Made by a program: the position numbers and the translations under genes
Assembly (NCBI GenBank): GCA_902801625.1
Contig: CADCJI010000002.1
Coordinates: 62,001-126,000, forward strand
Length of the DNA: 64,000 bases
Source of the DNA: an uncultured Bacteroidia bacterium
GTDB taxonomy: Bacteria; Bacteroidota; Bacteroidia; Bacteroidales; F082
Direction: 5' to 3'
Notes under the pieces: model-generated
The model's input: only the letters and a program-made list of their open reading frames with translations
Database searches by the model: none
Told to the model about the DNA's origin: nothing
Shown here: one piece after another, positions 17,787 through 24,716 of the stretch
Numbering within the stretch: position 1 is the first letter of the stretch
Layout: the number at the start of each line of letters is the position of its first letter

Positions 17787-17978
17787 ATGGCACACAAATA
17801 CAGAATCGGGGACAAGGTAGGCACACCTTACGGGTCGGGAATCATCGACACGTTACCCTACAACCAGCAAAGCACAGTCTACATCGTCCTTCTTGACAAA
17901 GCGGCATTGATACCCATATCAAAAGACTGCTCCATTTTGGACAGGACGCTTGTAATCGACGAAAAACACATCAACTAA
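17787..17978 (+). CDS. Small SH3/KOW-like protein, 63 aa
   Basis: The pattern YRIGDKVGTPYGSGIIDTLP and YIVLLD resembles a small beta-barrel of the SH3/KOW or hypervirulence type. Start at 17787 (MAHKYR). The next gene begins with a similar IQIGDRVLCKFHGVLATVD, suggesting related beta-barrels. Function inferred only from pattern. Confidence 0.5.
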   Translation: MAHKYRIGDKVGTPYGSGIIDTLPYNQQSTVYIVLLDKAALIPISKDCSILDRTLVIDEKHIN

Positions 17979-17989
17979 ATCTTACGACC

Positions 17990-18793
17990 ATGACTACAAC
18001 AGAACAAGACATTCAAATCGGCGACCGCGTATTGTGCAAATTCCACGGAGTGCTGGCCACTGTCGACCACTTCGGAATCCACAAAGGCAAAAAGACCTAC
18101 ATCGTGAAGTATGACGAACAGCGAGTCCGTGCCGACGGATCCAGGTATCAGTTCGAAGAATACTTCCGCTATGCACTCACAAAGAACTACGACGAGAACG
18201 GGAGGGAAATTGACGGAAACGCGGCATACTACCGCGAGGAATTACTGGCCGATTTCTGGGGCGACGACAAAACTCCGAGGGTCTACCAATTCGGTTCTTC
18301 AAAAATAACCGCGTACCCACCGACAACCGGCTCAAAATTCCCTCAATCCTGGCATGTTTTCGAGAAAAAAGGCGAGAAAGAAAAAGTCGACGAAACCTAT
18401 AGGTCTCTGGAAAACCTCGCGGATTACCTTGTATTACTTTACAACGAGCAAAGCACCGAAGACAAATCACTCGTACTCACTGACTACGAGGATTATTTCT
18501 GTGACGACAACCATTCCGAATCCGAGTCCATGAACGGATTCCGACTTGGAGAAGTCGTGTACGATCAACTTGGAGAAATAGGCATCATTGGGGCTTTCTA
18601 CGGCAAAGGAGAAGTTCGTCTCGACTCCAACGGAGTAACCAACATTGTCAACATAAGGAAATGCCCTTCCGACATCGCTGCCATGACAATCAAAAACAGG
18701 CAGAAAATAAGGAACAAAGCACTTGCCCTTGCAGAAAAAAAATTGCCCGCAACCATAACAAATTACTTATATTTACTAACAATTAAATCCTAA
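17990..18793 (+). CDS. Protein with N-terminal SH3/KOW-like region, 267 aa
   Basis: Residues 8-45 (IQIGDRVLCKFHGVLATVDH, then YIVKYDEQRV) fit a small beta-barrel; a second similar segment occurs near residue 185 (FRLGEVVYDQLGEIGIIGAF). The rest is acidic and unrecognised. It ends four bases before the next gene. Confidence 0.5.
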   Translation: MTTTEQDIQIGDRVLCKFHGVLATVDHFGIHKGKKTYIVKYDEQRVRADGSRYQFEEYFRYALTKNYDENGREIDGNAAYYREELLADFWGDDKTPRVYQFGSSKITAYPPTTGSKFPQSWHVFEKKGEKEKVDETYRSLENLADYLVLLYNEQSTEDKSLVLTDYEDYFCDDNHSESESMNGFRLGEVVYDQLGEIGIIGAFYGKGEVRLDSNGVTNIVNIRKCPSDIAAMTIKNRQKIRNKALALAEKKLPATITNYLYLLTIKS

Positions 18794-18797
18794 TTCT

Positions 18798-19367
18798 ATG
18801 GAAGAATTGAAAATCAGCGTTGAAAACGCAAAGAAAGCCTACAGTGAATCGGATGAAAACGGCAAGAAGCTGCTCAAAAACCTCTTCGGAGAAGGAGTGT
18901 TCGTGCCAAAGGACATCAAGGAGCGCATCAAGACATTCGAAGATGCCTGCAACGCGCTTGGTGAAGACCACAAGTTTGTACGCGAATTTGACTTCATTTC
19001 CAACGAAATGGACGATGCCTCAACCGACCTCCTCTCCTACTTGAAGCTCCGAATCATCGCGGCAGCACTCAATGAAGGCTGGGAGCCCCAGTTCACCAAG
19101 GACGAGTACCGATACTATCCTTGGTTTTACCTCTACACCAAGGACGAGTGGAACCGCCTCGATGATGAAACAAAACAATACGGTCGTGTGCTCGCCCGGT
19201 CGTACAGCAACGGTTACGCCTATGCGGGTGTCGCCTATGCGGTTGCGATCATCGCATCTTCGTATTCGAGCACGTACTGCGGGTCGCGGCTTGCCTTCAA
19301 GAATCGTGAATTGGCAGAATACTGTGGAAAGCAGTTCTTTGACATTTGGTTTGATTTCCTTTTGTAG
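18798..19367 (+). CDS. Conserved phage-type protein, 189 aa
   Basis: The C-terminal segment with YSNGYAYAGVAYAVAIIASS, GSRLAFKNRELAEYCGKQF is a pattern I associate with a family widespread in Bacteroidales phages (function unknown). The N-terminal 70 residues are helical and charged. Last gene before the large inverted-repeat terminator at 19380. Confidence 0.6.
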   Translation: MEELKISVENAKKAYSESDENGKKLLKNLFGEGVFVPKDIKERIKTFEDACNALGEDHKFVREFDFISNEMDDASTDLLSYLKLRIIAAALNEGWEPQFTKDEYRYYPWFYLYTKDEWNRLDDETKQYGRVLARSYSNGYAYAGVAYAVAIIASSYSSTYCGSRLAFKNRELAEYCGKQFFDIWFDFLL

Positions 19368-19379
19368 AAGTGCTGTAAG

Positions 19380-19441
19380 GCATTGCACGCGGACAAAATT
19401 TGGCCAAACAAATTTTGTCTGCGTGCAATGCGAAAATTTTT
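19380..19441 (+). terminator. Large 23-bp inverted repeat with T-run
   Basis: The arms 19380-19402 and 19409-19431 pair over 23 bp with one mismatch (a G-U in RNA) around a 6-nt GCCAAA loop, then CGAAAATTTTT. It is far longer than the other terminators here. It lies 13 nt after the 18798 gene and abuts the promoter box at 19444, so it may also act as an operator or cruciform. Confidence 0.7.
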
Positions 19442-19443
19442 CA

Positions 19444-19451
19444 TAATTTTG
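19444..19451 (+). promoter_or_regulatory. Bacteroidota-type -7 box upstream of a candidate small RNA
   Basis: TAATTTTG matches TAnnTTTG. A TTTG at 19414-19417 lies 26 nt upstream, somewhat farther than the usual -33 spacing and inside the inverted repeat. Transcription would start near 19458. Confidence 0.45.
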
Positions 19452-19457
19452 CAGCGC

Positions 19458-19549
19458 TTTTTGATACGTCTTGGTGTTTCCGCACCATTACGTTGTAATC
19501 ATTTTCCGTCAGGGGTCGTCCGTGAATTGCGGCCCCTGACAATTTTTTT
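19458..19549 (+). ncRNA. Candidate structured small RNA
   Basis: About 90 nt between a TAnnTTTG promoter box and a terminator, with no credible coding frame. A two-tier hairpin is visible at 19466-19493 (ACGT-CTT-GGTG-loop-CACC-ATT-ACGT, symmetric 3-nt internal loop), followed by the terminator hairpin. The ends are inferred from the promoter and T-run only. Confidence 0.4.
19508..19549 (+). terminator. Rho-independent terminator
   Basis: GTCAGGGG (19508-19515) pairs with CCCCTGAC (19533-19540), with an inner CCG/CGG, followed by AATTTTTTT. Confidence 0.85.
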
Positions 19550-19583
19550 GGCAACACTTTTTCAACCCTATTCAATTATTCAC

Positions 19584-19591
19584 TAATTTTG
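19584..19591 (+). promoter_or_regulatory. Bacteroidota-type -7 box for the 19622 operon
   Basis: TAATTTTG is followed by TAGCATCAAAAAGCA, very like the sequence after the 21197 box (CATCGTCAAAAAGCA). The shared downstream segment suggests related promoters or a common operator. It would drive 19622-20943. Confidence 0.55.
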
Positions 19592-19621
19592 TAGCATCAA
19601 AAAGCAATAAAATTCACAATC

Positions 19622-20266
19622 ATGGACGAATCAAGAAAGACAAAAAAACAGCTCGAAAAAGAAGCTGAGCAGCGTGAGCGAGCGAACCGCTCGTTCCTAC
19701 GCGGCTCCGAGCGGTTGATACAATGGATGGCGTTCAAGGATTTCCTCTTGAACGATTTCTACCAAAGCCTCCTCGACCTTTCCTCAGCGAGGGAAGACCA
19801 AGGCGAACCCGACGACTTCGGCTTCAGTATCTACCTATACAACACTGACTTTGGCCACCGACACCAACATTTCTTCTCCACGGGCAAAGGTTTGTCCGGC
19901 TTCTCAGCACTGGTCAGTCGTGCAATGGAATGGCTCGACGAGGAAATACGCCTGCAAGGGGGTGAGCACGAGAGCCGACAGCCCGACGAAGTGCCGCAGA
20001 ACTTCACCGTGGCATGGGAAATGCAGAACGGATGCCTGCACGACGGGCTTTCCGACCTCGCCGACGCCTGCGAAACACTCGGCAGCCTGGACAACGACGT
20101 CTGGATCAACATGCACATCGCCTTCTACCCCACCAAAAGCGAAATCCCCAAGGAAATGGACTTCGCCGACATCGTGACCGATAGCCTGTGCTACCCCGAC
20201 TCTCTGCTGAAGAGGTTTGAAAGCATATCGAATGACATAATTGAAAACCAAAACCAAGAGTTATGA
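19622..20266 (+). CDS. Hypothetical protein, 214 aa
   Basis: N-terminal 25 residues are a charged helix (RKTKKQLEKEAEQRERANRS); the rest is acidic and aromatic. First gene after a promoter. Overlaps the next gene by four bases. Unknown function. Confidence 0.6.
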   Translation: MDESRKTKKQLEKEAEQRERANRSFLRGSERLIQWMAFKDFLLNDFYQSLLDLSSAREDQGEPDDFGFSIYLYNTDFGHRHQHFFSTGKGLSGFSALVSRAMEWLDEEIRLQGGEHESRQPDEVPQNFTVAWEMQNGCLHDGLSDLADACETLGSLDNDVWINMHIAFYPTKSEIPKEMDFADIVTDSLCYPDSLLKRFESISNDIIENQNQEL

Positions 20267-20457
20267 AGATTGTATTTGCATTGAACGGAGAGAAGAAAGA
20301 GATAGATGTACGACATGTGCTAATCGAAGACTCCTCCGAAAACCGTTACAGGATTTCATTGGATGTCGAGCATGGCATAGAGATTCTTGCAGAAGACGGG
20401 AAAGCCTACATTGAACCTCATACCTCAAACGAATTTGTTGTATTTACGGTGACATAA
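20263..20457 (+). CDS. Hypothetical protein, 64 aa
   Basis: Begins MKIVFALNGEKKEIDVRHVL; predicted all-beta. Overlaps the previous gene by four bases. No recognised motif. Confidence 0.5.
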   Translation: MKIVFALNGEKKEIDVRHVLIEDSSENRYRISLDVEHGIEILAEDGKAYIEPHTSNEFVVFTVT

Positions 20458-20469
20458 CAATATAAAAGC

Positions 20470-20943
20470 ATGGCAAGAAAGAAATTATCTGAAGCAGAAG
20501 AAAACTGGGAACGCGCAAAAAAAGAATGGTTAAAGCATCATCCAGAGGACAAGGAAAAACTTGACAATATCTACAAACCTCAGAAGCAACAGCCACCACT
20601 CAAACAAGGAGACGACGAAAAAATATTTCCAGCCGTCATTGGAGTGATATCTTTTTTGGTCCTGGCAGGCTTGTGGACTGCTTTGTTTTGCGGAGTGAAA
20701 ATGGATTTTGGTTTTATCGTGCTCCCTCTTTTTACCGCTTTATCATACGTTTTTGCGACGATGTATTTCAAGGAAAGCGAGAGTTTCGATAAAGTCTGCC
20801 TTTTTTTTGTGATATGTATCGCCCTTAATGTCATCACCTCTATTATTGGCTGGTTTAGTAGTGAAACCAACATTTCAGGAACTGCAATATTCAACATCAT
20901 CTTGTCCGCCCTTATGTATGGGTTCATGACAAAGAACTGGTAG
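20470..20943 (+). CDS. Integral membrane protein, 157 aa
   Basis: A soluble charged N-terminus of about 55 residues precedes four hydrophobic segments (about residues 55-75, 80-98, 103-122 and 132-150). Codon use is more AT-rich than neighbouring genes. Last gene before two terminators. Phage membrane proteins of this type can mediate superinfection exclusion, which is only a possibility here. Confidence 0.6.
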   Translation: MARKKLSEAEENWERAKKEWLKHHPEDKEKLDNIYKPQKQQPPLKQGDDEKIFPAVIGVISFLVLAGLWTALFCGVKMDFGFIVLPLFTALSYVFATMYFKESESFDKVCLFFVICIALNVITSIIGWFSSETNISGTAIFNIILSALMYGFMTKNW

Positions 20944-20968
20944 TTGTTTCCTTAAAAGGCATTATTTG

Positions 20969-21005
20969 AGCGGGGTCGCGAATCAAAGCGGCTCCGCTTT
21001 TTTTT
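20969..21005 (+). terminator. Rho-independent terminator
   Basis: AGCGG...CCGCT with an inner CGC/GCG pairing, followed by a run of eight or more T. Ends the 19622-20943 operon. Confidence 0.8.
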
Positions 21006-21068
21006 ATTATCCCATCGCAAAGACAAAAAAAACACATTTTTTTCTTAACATAATAACACCATAATAAA

Positions 21069-21115
21069 AACCGCCTCAACACATTGGTTTTCATAGTGTT
21101 GAGGCGGTTTCTTTT
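21069..21115. terminator. Strong, probably bidirectional terminator
   Basis: AACCGCCTCAACAC pairs perfectly over 14 bp with GTGTTGAGGCGGTT across a 13-nt loop; T-rich on the plus side and A-rich (T-rich on minus) on the other. Together with the 20969 terminator it insulates the replication block. The 344-nt gap 20944-21285 thus holds two terminators, a promoter box and a structured leader. Confidence 0.85.
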
Positions 21116-21196
21116 TATATCGTTATCTTAACGCTATATCATTGATTATCAACAAATTAAATCAACAAAATCAATCGAATTTCAATTCTTTTGACC

Positions 21197-21204
21197 TAAC
21201 TTTG
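21197..21204 (+). promoter_or_regulatory. Bacteroidota-type -7 box for the recombination/replication block
   Basis: TAACTTTG matches TAnnTTTG and is followed by CATCGTCAAAAAGCAG. It lies after two terminators and before the 21286 gene, so it is the natural start of the long transcript covering SSB, OmpA, RecT and exonuclease genes. Confidence 0.6.
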
Positions 21205-21218
21205 CATCGTCAAAAAGC

Positions 21219-21261
21219 AGTGCTGGCTGCACAGCATTAACGCGAGGGTAAGCCACTCGCG
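21219..21261 (+). promoter_or_regulatory. Structured 5' leader with two hairpins
   Basis: Hairpin 1: AGTGCTG / CAGCATT (21219-21238, one G-U). Hairpin 2: CGCGAG / CTCGCG (21241-21261). They sit between the promoter and the 21286 ATG. They may stabilise the message or control its translation; no known riboswitch class is recognised. Confidence 0.4.
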
Positions 21262-21285
21262 AAGTCAACACACATATATACAATA

Positions 21286-21837
21286 ATGACATACAGCAAT
21301 GCCAACAATGCCCTCGTAGTACGGACAAAAATGAAGTTCGTAAAGTCCGCAAGCACCGGCTTTACCGTCGGGTTCGTGTCACGCAACCCCAAGACCGGGA
21401 TGTGGCGGGGGGTCAGGCAGGACAGCACCTTCCCGAAAAAGGTATGCGTGCTCGACAAGAAACTGATTCCCTACACACTTCTCAACAGGCTCTACGATGT
21501 CGACATGATTCCCATGCGCAACGGCGACGGCTATGTGGTCATCAAGGCCGAACCCGTGGTGTTCGCCGTCAAGGTGAACAGCACCCACGTCCCACGGCTG
21601 ATCTACCGCGTCGAGGCCAAGTTCGGAGAGAAGACCATCATCTTCGACCCGATGGAGGGACAGCGGGCCTCCGTGAGAAACATGTGGGGAGCCGTGGAAG
21701 CATTGAGCAAGCGTACCGACGTAAAAGACCTGCCGCAAGCGGTTGAAGAGTTCACCAACGCCGCCAAGGACATGCTTGACCTCTACGAGACCGAAATGCC
21801 TGCCCAGGCAGCTACCAAACAATTATGCCATGCGTAA
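21286..21837 (+). CDS. Hypothetical protein, 183 aa, first gene of the replication block
   Basis: Basic N-terminal half with beta-strand pattern (STGFTVGFVSRNPKTGMWRG) and a helical C-terminus. It has no recognised catalytic motif. Its leading position before SSB and RecT suggests a role in DNA metabolism or regulation, which is inference. Confidence 0.6.
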   Translation: MTYSNANNALVVRTKMKFVKSASTGFTVGFVSRNPKTGMWRGVRQDSTFPKKVCVLDKKLIPYTLLNRLYDVDMIPMRNGDGYVVIKAEPVVFAVKVNSTHVPRLIYRVEAKFGEKTIIFDPMEGQRASVRNMWGAVEALSKRTDVKDLPQAVEEFTNAAKDMLDLYETEMPAQAATKQLCHA

Positions 21838-21849
21838 AACTGAGCAAAA

Positions 21850-22122
21850 ATGAAAAACTACATACAAAGGAACGAGATTTACCCCGGCGAATATACAGAG
21901 GCGCCTGACGGCCTGTATATAGCTGCCGAAAGAGACCGCAGGAAGCCGTGTCTGGAACAATGCGACTGCAACCCCTCATTCGGAAGAAGATACTGCAACG
22001 GTTTCTGCTTCAGATGGGACAATGACGGCGGCATTGTTTTCAAGCTGGCAAAAGAACCCAAAGGTGACTACACGGTCGTGGTGACTCCAATTCAAAAACC
22101 TAAAAACATAAACCATGCCTGA
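21850..22122 (+). CDS. Cys-rich small protein, 90 aa
   Basis: Residues 30-60 contain five Cys (KPCLEQCDCNPSFGRRYCNG, then FCF), a metal-site-like cluster. Overlaps the next gene by 8 nt. Unknown. Confidence 0.55.
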   Translation: MKNYIQRNEIYPGEYTEAPDGLYIAAERDRRKPCLEQCDCNPSFGRRYCNGFCFRWDNDGGIVFKLAKEPKGDYTVVVTPIQKPKNINHA

Positions 22123-22417
22123 AGAACTATTAAAAAACGGGTTGGCCATTGTGGACCTCAACTTACTCAAGCCTCTGCTAACGGACATCGTTGAAGAGGC
22201 CATAGTGAAGCATTTCGAGAAGCCGAAAGAAGAGAAAATGCTCAAGATAGCCCAAGTGTGCGCGATGCTCGATGTCGACAAGTCCACGCTTTGGCATTGG
22301 AACGAGGAAGGCTACTTGAAGAAGATCTACATCGGCGGCAAACCCCGCTACAAGGAAAGCGAAGTGCTGGCCATCCTCGACGGAAGAACATCTAACAGAA
22401 AACGACAAACCGCATAA
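22115..22417 (+). CDS. HTH DNA-binding protein (excisionase/MerR-like HTH_17)
   Basis: Residues about 41-85 (MLKIAQVCAMLDVDKSTLWH, then YLKKIYIGGKPRYKESEVLA) are a winged HTH_17 pattern. An N-terminal helical extension of about 40 residues could mediate oligomerisation. In phages such proteins act as excisionases or regulators; it is about 23 kb from the integrase, so a regulator or terminase-like DNA-recognition role is also possible. Confidence 0.8.
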   Translation: MPEELLKNGLAIVDLNLLKPLLTDIVEEAIVKHFEKPKEEKMLKIAQVCAMLDVDKSTLWHWNEEGYLKKIYIGGKPRYKESEVLAILDGRTSNRKRQTA

Positions 22418-22428
22418 ACAAAAACGCA

Positions 22429-22761
22429 ATGAACTTCTACGGACAATTGGACCTGACCAAAGCGGGCATCATAGCCCGCGAACACCCTGAGCTGGTAAAA
22501 CACGTCAAATTCAAGGACGGAGAGCACCTGCTCCTCGATGTAAACCTATTCGACCTGCAAAAACCCGATAACTACGGGAACACTGCAACCCTTAAGGTAA
22601 GATGCAAAAAGGACGAGCAGAGAAAGGGCGTCAACTACTATCTCGGCAACTTCAAGAACGGCGAAAAGAACGAGCAGCAGCCACAACCTGCGCAGCCAAC
22701 GCAACCCGTGGACGAAGAGCCGGACTACTACCCCACAAACCCTGAAGACCTACCCTTCTAA
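22429..22761 (+). CDS. Phage single-stranded-DNA-binding-like protein
   Basis: The 110-aa protein is beta-rich, followed by a Gln/Pro-rich linker (residues about 85-95) and an acidic tail ending EDLPF, equivalent to the DDIPF tip of SSB that recruits partner proteins. The core lacks a textbook OB signature, so the call rests on size, tail and position next to RecT and exonuclease genes. Confidence 0.6.
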   Translation: MNFYGQLDLTKAGIIAREHPELVKHVKFKDGEHLLLDVNLFDLQKPDNYGNTATLKVRCKKDEQRKGVNYYLGNFKNGEKNEQQPQPAQPTQPVDEEPDYYPTNPEDLPF

Positions 22762-22807
22762 GCGAATACAAAATGCTATAAAGCAGAAAATCAAAAATAA
22801 CAACAAA

Positions 22808-23902
22808 ATGAAAAGTATTATTCAAATCGGTAAAGGAATGAGGCTTGCCTTTACTTTGTTCGCAATGCTTGCACTCACTTTGACAAGTGCGGCACAGAAG
22901 CCTTACAGGTATGACAACGGCCACAAATACAGCCTGTGGTCAAACCTTGAGATTGGCATCGGGGGAATGTATTCCTACAGCCTTCAGCCAACCCATCACA
23001 AGAACTTCGGAGCCGATCTTCGAATAACGAAACGCATCGGTGACTTTTGGCGTGTGAGAGGCATCGCCGAAGTGAACGGCTTCCTTAACAATGGATTCGA
23101 CAGGCTCGGCAAAGCACTTGTCGGTATCTCCTTTGACGCACTGCCGTTCTACACTTTTTTCGACTACGGCGCCGCATTCAACCCTTCATCGGAAAGCAAG
23201 TTTGGCCTCGCAATGGATGGTGGAATCGGCTTGCAGTTCAAGGTAGGCAACGGTTCGTTTTACACAGAAGCCGCAGTAGACCGCGTGAACAACGGTACGG
23301 TATGGCAAAGCAATGCAAGTGTTAGGCTGGGTTATCTTGCAAGCCTCGGAATCACTCCACAAGACAAACAGAGTATCGACATCGACCGGAATGTTCGTGA
23401 GGGCTATGGCACATTGAAACAAGAGAACCAGTTGCTGAAATCGGAAGCCAAGAAAAAGGATGAGGAATACGCGAAGATGGCAGACTTGCTCGAACGCTCC
23501 ACGGCAGCATTGGAACTGGCCACACAAAGGCTGAATAATTGCCAGGCCGAAGTGCAGCAGGTTACTGATAACTGCGGGAAAGACGCGCTGATTCCGATAC
23601 GTTTTGAGTATGCAAGTTCGCAAATCCCATACTGGGAAATTCCAAATGTGGAATGGATTGCCAATTACATCAAGACCAACGAAGGTAACTTCAAAATCGA
23701 GGGGTATTCGTCATCGGACGGCAATGACTATAACAACCAAAAGCTGTCGGGCGACAGAGCATTTTCCGTGTATCAAATGCTCACAAAAGTCTATGGAATC
23801 CCCGAAGACCGACTCATACCGATGGCAAACGGCGTAACGACACAATACGGCGAAGATTCCGAACTCAACCGATGTGTTATCGTTTCAAAATCCAAATACT
23901 GA
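22808..23902 (+). CDS. OmpA-family outer-membrane protein
   Basis: The 364-aa protein has a Sec signal peptide (residues 1-30, ending TSAAQ), an aromatic/Gly-rich beta-barrel-like region (about 40-180), a coiled-coil linker (about 195-255) and an OmpA C-terminal peptidoglycan-binding domain (about 265-364: IPIRFEYASSQIP, IEGYSSSDGNDYNNQKLSGD RA region, NRCVIV). OmpA-C domains bind diaminopimelate in the cell wall. Its location among phage DNA genes is unusual; a lysogenic surface change or superinfection exclusion is plausible inference. Confidence 0.85.
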   Translation: MKSIIQIGKGMRLAFTLFAMLALTLTSAAQKPYRYDNGHKYSLWSNLEIGIGGMYSYSLQPTHHKNFGADLRITKRIGDFWRVRGIAEVNGFLNNGFDRLGKALVGISFDALPFYTFFDYGAAFNPSSESKFGLAMDGGIGLQFKVGNGSFYTEAAVDRVNNGTVWQSNASVRLGYLASLGITPQDKQSIDIDRNVREGYGTLKQENQLLKSEAKKKDEEYAKMADLLERSTAALELATQRLNNCQAEVQQVTDNCGKDALIPIRFEYASSQIPYWEIPNVEWIANYIKTNEGNFKIEGYSSSDGNDYNNQKLSGDRAFSVYQMLTKVYGIPEDRLIPMANGVTTQYGEDSELNRCVIVSKSKY

Positions 23903-23965
23903 AAGCAACAGCCGCCTGCGGGTTTCAATGTCCTTTGGTCCTTGGAAGCCCAATGGCGGCACTAC

Positions 23966-24054
23966 GGAGACATGGCCGAGTGGCTGATGGCTGCGGTTTT
24001 GAAAACCGTTGAGCGCTTAATTGGGCTCCGGAGGTTCGAATCCTTCTGTCTCCA
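23966..24054 (+). tRNA. tRNA-Ser(UGA)-like gene
   Basis: Acceptor GGAGACA pairs with TGTCTCC; anticodon arm GCGGT-TTTGAAA-ACCGT gives anticodon TGA (codon UCA); a long variable arm GAGC...GCTC and T-arm GGAGG-TTCGAAT-CCTTC complete a class II tRNA. The body (TGGCCGAGTGG) is Ser-like. The discriminator is A rather than the usual G73 of tRNA-Ser, and no CCA is encoded. Sits between the OmpA gene and a coiled-coil gene, so it is carried by the element. Confidence 0.9.
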
Positions 24055-24089
24055 CAATGCAATAGTGCAGATTTCAAAAACACATCCAA

Positions 24090-24464
24090 ATGAAATTCTT
24101 CATTTTCAGAAAATGGAAGTCGCGCAAGGTGATTGTAAACGAACGCGACCATTACAAGCAACTGCTGGAGAAGGAGCGGCAGGAAACCGCTCGCCTGAAA
24201 CAGGAAAAGTCAGATGCCGAATTTGAAGCACAGAACCTCGAAGCCGACAAGGACAAACTCGACAAGCAAATCGAGGCGCTAAGGCAAGAGAACGAGAGAC
24301 TGAAATCCGAGAACCTTGCCAAGTTCAACATCATCAACGAGGAACGCCGCAAGTCGTCGAAGCGCGTCGAACAGATGAAGAAACGAATCGAAAAACTGGA
24401 AAGACAACAACCAAAAGACGGCAGCAAGAAAGAAGAAAACGACCTGCCCTTTGACAAACGATAA
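24090..24464 (+). CDS. Coiled-coil protein with SSB-like C-terminal tip, 124 aa
   Basis: Basic N-terminus (FFIFRKWKSRKVIVNERD) then about 85 residues of heptad-rich Glu/Lys/Leu coiled coil. The tail NDLPFDKR resembles the acidic-hydrophobic SSB tip seen in the 22429 protein. It may be a recombination accessory; no named family. Confidence 0.6.
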   Translation: MKFFIFRKWKSRKVIVNERDHYKQLLEKERQETARLKQEKSDAEFEAQNLEADKDKLDKQIEALRQENERLKSENLAKFNIINEERRKSSKRVEQMKKRIEKLERQQPKDGSKKEENDLPFDKR

Positions 24465-24481
24465 CCCTAACCTATACAGTC

Positions 24482-24697
24482 ATGGAAGAAAACAAATTGA
24501 ACATTGACGAAATCGTCAGCAAAATCAACAAAGAAACCACCGCCGAAGAACTAATCAAAGAAGGCGTGCCTGAACAAACCGCGCAACTTCTCGTCAAAGT
24601 CTACGAGAAAGGAGTGGGCGAATACCGTTGGAAGCATTATACCCTCAACGAAAAACACAGAGACGTCTGTGTGAAGGTGTGTGAAAAGCTCCTGTAA
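24482..24697 (+). CDS. Hypothetical protein, 71 aa
   Basis: Acidic, helical; begins MEENKLNIDEIVSKINKET. Lies 19 nt upstream of the RecT-like start. Unknown. Confidence 0.5.
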   Translation: MEENKLNIDEIVSKINKETTAEELIKEGVPEQTAQLLVKVYEKGVGEYRWKHYTLNEKHRDVCVKVCEKLL

Positions 24698-24716
24698 CCA
24701 TCAAAAAACCTCAACT

